DNA from: an uncultured Sphingopyxis sp.
GTDB lineage: Bacteria; Pseudomonadota; Alphaproteobacteria; Sphingomonadales; Sphingomonadaceae
Direction: 5' to 3'
Length of the DNA stretch: 64,000 nt
NCBI RefSeq assembly: GCF_900078365.1
Contig: NZ_LT598653.1
Coordinates: 1,178,001-1,242,000 of the forward strand
Shown here: in pieces, positions 59,166-64,000 of the stretch
How the letters are laid out: each line of letters begins with the position of its first letter
How positions within the stretch are numbered: position 1 is the first letter of the stretch
Made by a program: the position numbers and the translations under genes
The notes under the pieces: generated by a model
The model's input: only the letters and a program-made list of their open reading frames with translations
The model's database searches: none
Told to the model about the DNA's origin: nothing

Positions 59166-60459
59166 AGGCTGGGGGAGTGAGGGACGGAGTTTCCGGCTCC
59201 AGCGGTTCCGCCGGCGGCGGCACCGGCGAGGGCTTGCCCTCATAGGTCGCGAGGCGGCGGAGCGCGTCGGCGCGGACGTTGGCCCAGAAGAGGGTGATGT
59301 CGTAGACGTGATAATTGTTGCCCGGCAGCACATAGCCCGCGACGACGTAATTCTTGGCGATGTCGGCGTCGCCGATCATCAGGAAGCCGCGCGTGTCGTC
59401 GCATGCGGCGCCGATCTTGCCCGCGACCAGCGATCCCGACTTGAAGCCGGTGGTGGGTTTGAGCGTGCCGATATTAGCCTCGGGCGGCGCGGCGGTGTCG
59501 GGGATGCCGGTGAGCGGGTTGGTGCAGAGCATCCGCGTTTCGGCGCGCGGGCGGCCGTCGAAGCCGATCGTGCCGTCATAGGCGTCGGTGACCATCGCCG
59601 GATCGGCGGGGTCGGCGAAGCTCGCCCAGCCGAGGATGCAGCCCTTCTGCTCGGGCGTCCGGCAGGCGGGGAGGCCGAGCGCGGCGATGTCGGTGTCGAT
59701 ACTGACCGGCCAGCCGATGACATAGGCGGCGACGATGCGCTTCGCGAGCGGGGTGCCCGCGATCTTCGTGCGGAGCAGGGTGGTGAGGTGGAGCGCGCCC
59801 TGGCTGTGGCCCGCGAGGATGATCGGCTTGTCCTTCGGCTGCGCGGCGACGAAGGCGTCGAACGCCTGCTCGACGTCGCGATAGGCCGAATCGATCGCCT
59901 TGCCCGCGGTGACGCGATCCTCGGCGAGGAAGGCGCCGAGCGTCGCCTGGCGATAGCGCGGCGCCCAGATTTCGCCGGCATCGGCAAAGGCGCTCGCCAT
60001 GCCCTGCACGAACAGATTGGCGCGGTGGTCCGAATCGCGATCCTCGAGCGGCGCGTTCCAGCTCGAGCGGCTGTAATAGCTGGTCGGGTGGACGAAAAAG
60101 ACCGCGGCGTCGCCCCTGGGGAAGGGCGCTTCGGCCGCCGCCTGGGCTGCCTTGGCGGGCGGGATCAACTCGCCGGCGGTCTTTTCGGCCGGAATTTCGG
60201 TGCCGGGGGTCTCGCTGCCGTCGGCGGCGGGGCGCCAGGCCGAGGGGTCCTTTTCCATGCCCGGCCGCGCGAACCACATCTTGGGATCGTCATAGGCGTT
60301 GGGGGCGGCGGCGGCCTGCGGCTCGAACTCGGTGCTGGGCACGAAGGCGGTGCGCGCGATCCAGCCCGGGAACAGCTGATAGACGATGCCGGCAGCGAGA
60401 ATGAGGAGGATGATCGCGGCGATGATGTAGAGGAATTTGCGGGCCAAATGGGGCTCCAT
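59149..60459 (-). CDS. DUF3089 alpha/beta-hydrolase-like exported protein
   Basis: 436 aa. N-terminal membrane anchor (FLYIIAAIILLILAAGIVYQLF), then DUF3089 (about 90-400): AAVFFVHPTSYYSRSSWNAPL, PRYRQATLGAF and PIILAGHSQGALHLTTLLR with the nucleophile Ser. GHSQG and a later NNYHVYDITLFW suggest an esterase or lipase, unproven. The C-terminus is Pro-rich, and the last codons (SSPRT) and stop lie inside a palindromic repeat half. Divergent from the DUF4153 gene. Confidence 0.83.
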   Translation of the reverse strand: MEPHLARKFLYIIAAIILLILAAGIVYQLFPGWIARTAFVPSTEFEPQAAAAPNAYDDPKMWFARPGMEKDPSAWRPAADGSETPGTEIPAEKTAGELIPPAKAAQAAAEAPFPRGDAAVFFVHPTSYYSRSSWNAPLEDRDSDHRANLFVQGMASAFADAGEIWAPRYRQATLGAFLAEDRVTAGKAIDSAYRDVEQAFDAFVAAQPKDKPIILAGHSQGALHLTTLLRTKIAGTPLAKRIVAAYVIGWPVSIDTDIAALGLPACRTPEQKGCILGWASFADPADPAMVTDAYDGTIGFDGRPRAETRMLCTNPLTGIPDTAAPPEANIGTLKPTTGFKSGSLVAGKIGAACDDTRGFLMIGDADIAKNYVVAGYVLPGNNYHVYDITLFWANVRADALRRLATYEGKPSPVPPPAEPLEPETPSLTPPASSPRT

Positions 60460-60491
60460 GCGGTCGGGAGAGAAATCGGCCCTTCTCTAAC

Positions 60492-60575
60492 CGTTCGCCC
60501 TGAGCTTGTCGAAGGGCCGTTCTTTACTTTTGGGGAAGAGAAGGACGGTGCTTCGACAAGCTCAGCACGAACGGG
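60492..60575. repeat. Palindromic repeat (CGTTCGCCCTGAGCTTGTCGA family)
   Basis: CGTTCGCCCTGAGCTTGTCG..AAGGGCCGTTCTT and AAGGACGGTGCTTCGACAAGCTCAGCACGAACG form an imperfect stem in the divergent DUF3089/DUF4153 gap. Related to the mosaic copy at 62955. Confidence 0.8.
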
Positions 60576-60646
60576 ATGAGAGGCCGGTCCAGTATCGAGG
60601 TGCATTTGGCTTGCCCACGCGCGGGAAACAAGCCCAGATTGCGGGC

Positions 60647-62425
60647 ATGACCGAGAGCATCGCACCAACCGCCCCCGATTCGCCCGCCAAATCGTCGAGC
60701 GCTTCGGCGCGCCTCGACGACAGCGATCCGCCATGGCCGCTGCGCCCGTGGATCATGGCGGCGATCTGCGCCGTCGCGGGGCTCGCCTTTCATCTGTTGA
60801 TCGACCATCATTATCAGGATGCGCTCGCGCATTGGCGGAGCGCGCTGGCGACGGGAATCGCCGCGGCGACGGTGGTGTTCGTGCTCGGGGTCGAGCGGCG
60901 CCGCTGGCACTGGGCGCTGGGCTTCGCGCTCGGCTGGGGCGTGATCCTCGGGCTGATCGCGCGGACGACCGCCGCCTATAATATCCAGGGCAATCCGGTC
61001 GAGTGGCCCTTCTGGTCGGGGATTCTCGCGGTGCTCGTCGCGACGCCGCTGTTCCAGACGCGGCGCGACGTCGCGCCCGACTGGCGCTTCTGGAAACTGT
61101 GGACGATGCCCTATGAGCGGCTGCACAGCCATGCGTGGACCGACGCGGTGATTGGCGCGGCGAGCCTGGCGTTCGTCGGCATCACTTTCCTGCTCACCGT
61201 GCTGATCGGGCAGATGTTCAAGCTGATCGGGATCAATCTGATCTTCGACCTCTTGAACGACGAATGGTTCGGCTGGATGCTCGCGGGCGCGGCGTTCGGC
61301 GGCGCGGTCGGCCTGCTGCGCGAGCGCGACAAGCTGGTCGCGACCTTGCAGCGGCTGGTGATGATCGTGCTCGCAGTGCTCGCGCCGGTGCTCGCGGTCG
61401 CGCTCGTGCTGTTCCTGCTCTCGCTCGCGGGGACGGGGCTGCAGAAGCTGTGGGATTCGGGCTTTTCGACCGCGGCGGTGATGATGGCGGTGGCGGCGTT
61501 CGCGGTGCTGCTCGCCAATGCGGTGATCGGCAACGGCGGCGACGACCGCGCGACGAGCCCGGCGCTGCGCTGGGCGGCGCCGGTGCTGGCGGTCGCGGTG
61601 CTGCCGCTCGCGGGCATCGCCTATTATTCGATGCACCTGCGCGTGGTCCAATATGGCTGGACGCCCGAGCGCATCTGGGGCGTGATCGCGGCGCTGATCG
61701 CGCTCGCCTATGGCATCGCCGGGCTGTGGGCGGTGGCGCGCGGGCGGCGCCATTTCGACGACTGGCTGCGACCGCTGCAGCAGAAGCTGGCGATCGGGCT
61801 GGCGCTGCTCGCGCTCTTCCTCGCGCTGCCGATCCTCGATTTCGGGGCGATTTCGACGCGCGATCAGCTTGCGCGGCTGAAATCGGGCGCGACGCCGGTC
61901 GAGAAGTTCGACTGGGCGGCGATGGCGTTCGATTTCGGGCCGAGCGGGCGCGCGGCGCTGACGGACCTCGCGCGTTCTCCGCAAAAGGTGCGCGCCGACG
62001 CGGCGAAGGCCGCTCTTGCTGCGAAGAACCGCTGGGATTTGAACGGGCCGCGCGGCGCGCTGCTGTTGAAGCCGCTGGCCGAGCGGCTGCGAGTGCTTCC
62101 CGAGGGCCGGGCTTTGCCGCCCGAGGCGCTCGACCGGATCGCGGGAAGCTATATGTGCAGCCGCGCCAAGGCGTGCGTCGCGCTGTGGCTCGACGACAAG
62201 AGGATCGGCGTGCTCGGGCAGAATGAGCCGGGCGATGCGCTGAATTTCGACTTCGTGACGCGAAATGACGCCGGCCAATGGGTGCAGGGCGATTGGGCGA
62301 AGCCCGCGCGGGCTAACGCAAAAAGGCCGGCGGTCGATCTGTCGACGGCACAGATCGAGGTCGAGACGGTGACGCAGCGCCGCGTGCTGGTGAATGGCGA
62401 GCCGGAATCGGGGACGTTCGAGTGA
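60647..62425 (+). CDS. DUF4153 multi-pass membrane protein
   Basis: 592 aa. About ten to eleven hydrophobic helices between residues 30 and 440, followed by a soluble C-terminal part of about 150 residues rich in Asp/Ala and ending VLVNGEPESGTFE. Segments such as FKLIGINLIFDLLNDEWFGWMLAGAAFG and YGWTPERIWGVIAALIALAYGI are typical of DUF4153. Function unknown, location inner membrane. ATG 60647 is chosen because the longer frame runs through a palindromic repeat. Confidence 0.8.
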   Translation: MTESIAPTAPDSPAKSSSASARLDDSDPPWPLRPWIMAAICAVAGLAFHLLIDHHYQDALAHWRSALATGIAAATVVFVLGVERRRWHWALGFALGWGVILGLIARTTAAYNIQGNPVEWPFWSGILAVLVATPLFQTRRDVAPDWRFWKLWTMPYERLHSHAWTDAVIGAASLAFVGITFLLTVLIGQMFKLIGINLIFDLLNDEWFGWMLAGAAFGGAVGLLRERDKLVATLQRLVMIVLAVLAPVLAVALVLFLLSLAGTGLQKLWDSGFSTAAVMMAVAAFAVLLANAVIGNGGDDRATSPALRWAAPVLAVAVLPLAGIAYYSMHLRVVQYGWTPERIWGVIAALIALAYGIAGLWAVARGRRHFDDWLRPLQQKLAIGLALLALFLALPILDFGAISTRDQLARLKSGATPVEKFDWAAMAFDFGPSGRAALTDLARSPQKVRADAAKAALAAKNRWDLNGPRGALLLKPLAERLRVLPEGRALPPEALDRIAGSYMCSRAKACVALWLDDKRIGVLGQNEPGDALNFDFVTRNDAGQWVQGDWAKPARANAKRPAVDLSTAQIEVETVTQRRVLVNGEPESGTFE

Positions 62426-62433
62426 GTTTTGTT

Positions 62434-62570
62434 CCTCCCTGCCGCGAAGCGGTGGGGAGGTGGCAGCGGCGCAGCCGCTGACGGAGGGGCGAATAGCGCG
62501 ACGTTGCGGCCCCTCCACCACTCGCTTCGCGAGCGGTCCCCCTCCCCATGGCTTCGCCACGGGGAGGATC
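62434..62570. repeat. Palindromic repeat (CCTCCCTGCCGCGAAGCGGT family)
   Basis: Left CCTCCCTGCCGCGAAGCGGTGGGGAGG pairs with CCTCCCCATGGCTTCGCCACGGGGAGG-like right arm. Same family as 58381-58516 but inverted. Between DUF4153 and gatC on the same strand. Confidence 0.85.
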
Positions 62571-62633
62571 GAGACGGTTGATGCGATCCGGCGGGGATGC
62601 TAGCGGCGCGGCTTCGTTAAAGTTAGGGCGATC

Positions 62634-62936
62634 ATGTCAATCGATCAGGCAACAGTAAGGAAAATCGCGTCGCTGGCGCGCATCGCGATCAGCGATGCCG
62701 AGGCCGCCGCGATGGAAGGCGAACTCAACGGCATTTTGGGCTGGGTCGAGCAACTCGGCGAGGTCGATGTGACCGGGGTCGAGCCGATGACCGCGGTGAT
62801 CCCGAACAAGCTGCGGCTGCGCGACGATGTCGTCGACGCCGACCCGCTGACCGGCGGCAACCGTCGGGACGATGTGCTGGCGAACGCGCCCGCGCCCCAG
62901 CATGGGTTCTTTGGCGTGCCGAAGGTGATCGAATGA
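62634..62936 (+). CDS. gatC: Asp-tRNA(Asn)/Glu-tRNA(Gln) amidotransferase subunit C
   Basis: 100 aa. DQATVRKIASLARIAISDAEAAAMEGELNGILGWVEQLGEVDVTGVEPM and the C-terminal RDDVVDADPLTGGNRRDDVLANAPAPQHGFFGVPKVIE are the standard GatC. Stabilises GatA-GatB in forming Gln-tRNA(Gln) or Asn-tRNA(Asn). Followed by gatA after a 127-base gap that contains a palindromic repeat. Confidence 0.95.
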   Translation: MSIDQATVRKIASLARIAISDAEAAAMEGELNGILGWVEQLGEVDVTGVEPMTAVIPNKLRLRDDVVDADPLTGGNRRDDVLANAPAPQHGFFGVPKVIE

Positions 62937-62954
62937 TGCGCCTTGCTCTTTTTC

Positions 62955-63055
62955 CGTTCGCCCTGACCCCGGATCAGGTCCGGGGGAAGGGCCGTTCTCC
63001 TCTTCACCGTTCGAACAAGAAAGAACGGTGCTTCGACAAGCTCAGCACGAGCGGG
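62955..63055. repeat. Mosaic palindromic repeat between gatC and gatA
   Basis: Left end CGTTCGCCCTGA and AAGGGCCGTTCT belong to the family at 60492, but the GCTTGTCG between them is replaced by CCCCGGATCAGGTCCGGGGG, itself a palindrome like the CGTCACCCCGG family. The right end (GAACGGTGCTTCGACAAGCTCAGCACGAGCGG) is unchanged. Confidence 0.75.
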
Positions 63056-63063
63056 TTTGGGAA

Positions 63064-64000
63064 ATGACTGATCTTACAAATCTAACGGTCGCGCAGATCC
63101 GCGACGGGCACCGCGCGGGCGATTTCAGCGCCGTCGAGGTCGCCGAGGCGTTCAACGCCAATGTCGCGGGCGCGAAGGCGCTCAATGCGTTCATCGTCGA
63201 GACGCCCGAGCATGCGATCGCGGCGGCGAAGGCGGCCGATGCCGACCGCGCGGCGGGGACGCTCAAGCCCTTGTCGGGCGTGCCGATCGGGATGAAGGAT
63301 TTGTTCGCGACGAACGGCGTCCAGACCACCGCCGCGAGCCATATGCTCGAAGGCTTTGTCCCGCGCTATGAATCGACCGTTTCGGCGAAACTGTGGGACG
63401 CGGGTTGCGGGATGCTCGGCAAGCTCAACCTCGACCAGTTCGCGATGGGGTCGTCGAACGAGACGAGCTATTTCGGCAATGTGATTTCGCCATGGCGGCG
63501 CAAAGATGGCGGCAATGCCGCGCTCGCGCCGGGCGGCTCGTCGGGCGGCTCGTCGTCGGCGATCGCGGCGCGGCTCTGCCCCGCGGCGACGGGGACCGAC
63601 ACCGGCGGCTCGATCCGCCAGCCCGCGGCCTTCACCGGCATTTCGGGGATCAAGCCGACCTATGGCCGCTGCTCGCGCTGGGGCATCGTGGCGTTCGCGA
63701 GCTCGCTCGATCAGGCGGGGCCGATGGCGCGCGACGTCAAGGACTGCGCGATCATGCTCGAAAATATGGCGGGCTTCGATCCGAAGGATGCGACCAGCCT
63801 CGACCTGCCGGTGCCGAATTGGGAAGCGGCTTTGTCGAGCGATCTCAAGGGCAAGACGGTCGGTATTCCCAAGGAATATCGGCTGGAGGGCATCGATCCC
63901 GACATCGACGCGATGTGGGATGCGGGGATCGCGATGCTGAAGGATGCGGGGGCCGATGTCGTCGAGATCAGCCTGCCGCACACCAAATATGCGCTGCCGG
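63064..64000 (+). CDS. gatA: Asp-tRNA(Asn)/Glu-tRNA(Gln) amidotransferase subunit A (partial, runs off the window)
   Basis: First 312 residues of about 490. Amidase-signature enzyme that releases ammonia from glutamine. The catalytic Ser-cis-Ser-Lys triad is visible: Lys78 in VPIGMKDLFATNGVQTTAASHML, cis-Ser in PGGSSGGSSSA (about 158), and the nucleophile Ser in GTDTGGSIRQPAAFTGI (about 182). ATG 63064 follows GGGTTTGGGAA. Continues past 64000. Confidence 0.95.
   Translation, partial: MTDLTNLTVAQIRDGHRAGDFSAVEVAEAFNANVAGAKALNAFIVETPEHAIAAAKAADADRAAGTLKPLSGVPIGMKDLFATNGVQTTAASHMLEGFVPRYESTVSAKLWDAGCGMLGKLNLDQFAMGSSNETSYFGNVISPWRRKDGGNAALAPGGSSGGSSSAIAARLCPAATGTDTGGSIRQPAAFTGISGIKPTYGRCSRWGIVAFASSLDQAGPMARDVKDCAIMLENMAGFDPKDATSLDLPVPNWEAALSSDLKGKTVGIPKEYRLEGIDPDIDAMWDAGIAMLKDAGADVVEISLPHTKYALP

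Overview
The window looks like a chromosomal segment of an alphaproteobacterium of the order Sphingomonadales, probably close to Sphingopyxis or Sphingobium; the genus is a guess from gene content. Reasons: high GC with strongly biased third positions, a CcmC-CcmI cytochrome c maturation block, DUF6445, SPOR/ParA and PEP-CTERM proteins of sphingomonad type, and many short palindromic repeats of the CGTCATTCCCGCGAAAGCGGGAACC kind. Nearly all of it is ordinary, densely packed chromosome. No tRNA, rRNA, CRISPR array, transposase or integrase was seen.

Layout. 1-7372: start of a possible Ohr gene, a Tat-exported epoxide hydrolase, a DipZ-like thioredoxin, a large winged-helix/NTPase regulator, and a TetR regulator next to a quinone oxidoreductase with matching operators. 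7470-14663: ccmCDEFGHI followed by kup. 14778-16078: a two-gene cassette ending in an AHH-type nuclease. 16316-30541: small metabolic and regulatory units (nitronate monooxygenase/VOC, AraC regulators, CPBP protease, alpha/beta hydrolase, an ECF sigma factor with its DGPF partner, a PEP-CTERM protein, SDR, an IF-1 paralogue with a cold-shock protein). 30843-33645: a terminase-like HTH protein and a visibly AT-richer island with two divergent genes that each end in a HEPN RxxxxH motif, one of them AbiJ-like. 33663-38854: leuA with a leucine-rich leader peptide, rhodanese, YceI and OmpA-type envelope proteins.

38992-47871: a minus-strand run ilvB-ilvN-ilvC-bioF-bioD-bioA, preceded by miaA, with serB diverging from miaA. 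ilvB is broken by a 95-bp insertion that contains a diverged second copy of its conserved GQHQMWAAQ block. 48208-50738: DUF2200, then an ampR-like regulator divergent from a subclass B3 metallo-beta-lactamase whose first zinc ligand is Glu, with a LysR-type box between them. 50924-55266: ParA, a possible DNA-binding partner and two SPOR-domain proteins. 56127-64000: pyrB with a non-catalytic dihydroorotase, ruvX, DUF3089, DUF4153, gatC and the start of gatA.

The strongest leads are the HEPN pair (candidate phage defence), the Glu-ligand metallo-beta-lactamase with its regulator and box, the disrupted ilvB, the leucine leader peptide, and the way palindromic repeats sit inside operons and even inside coding regions.
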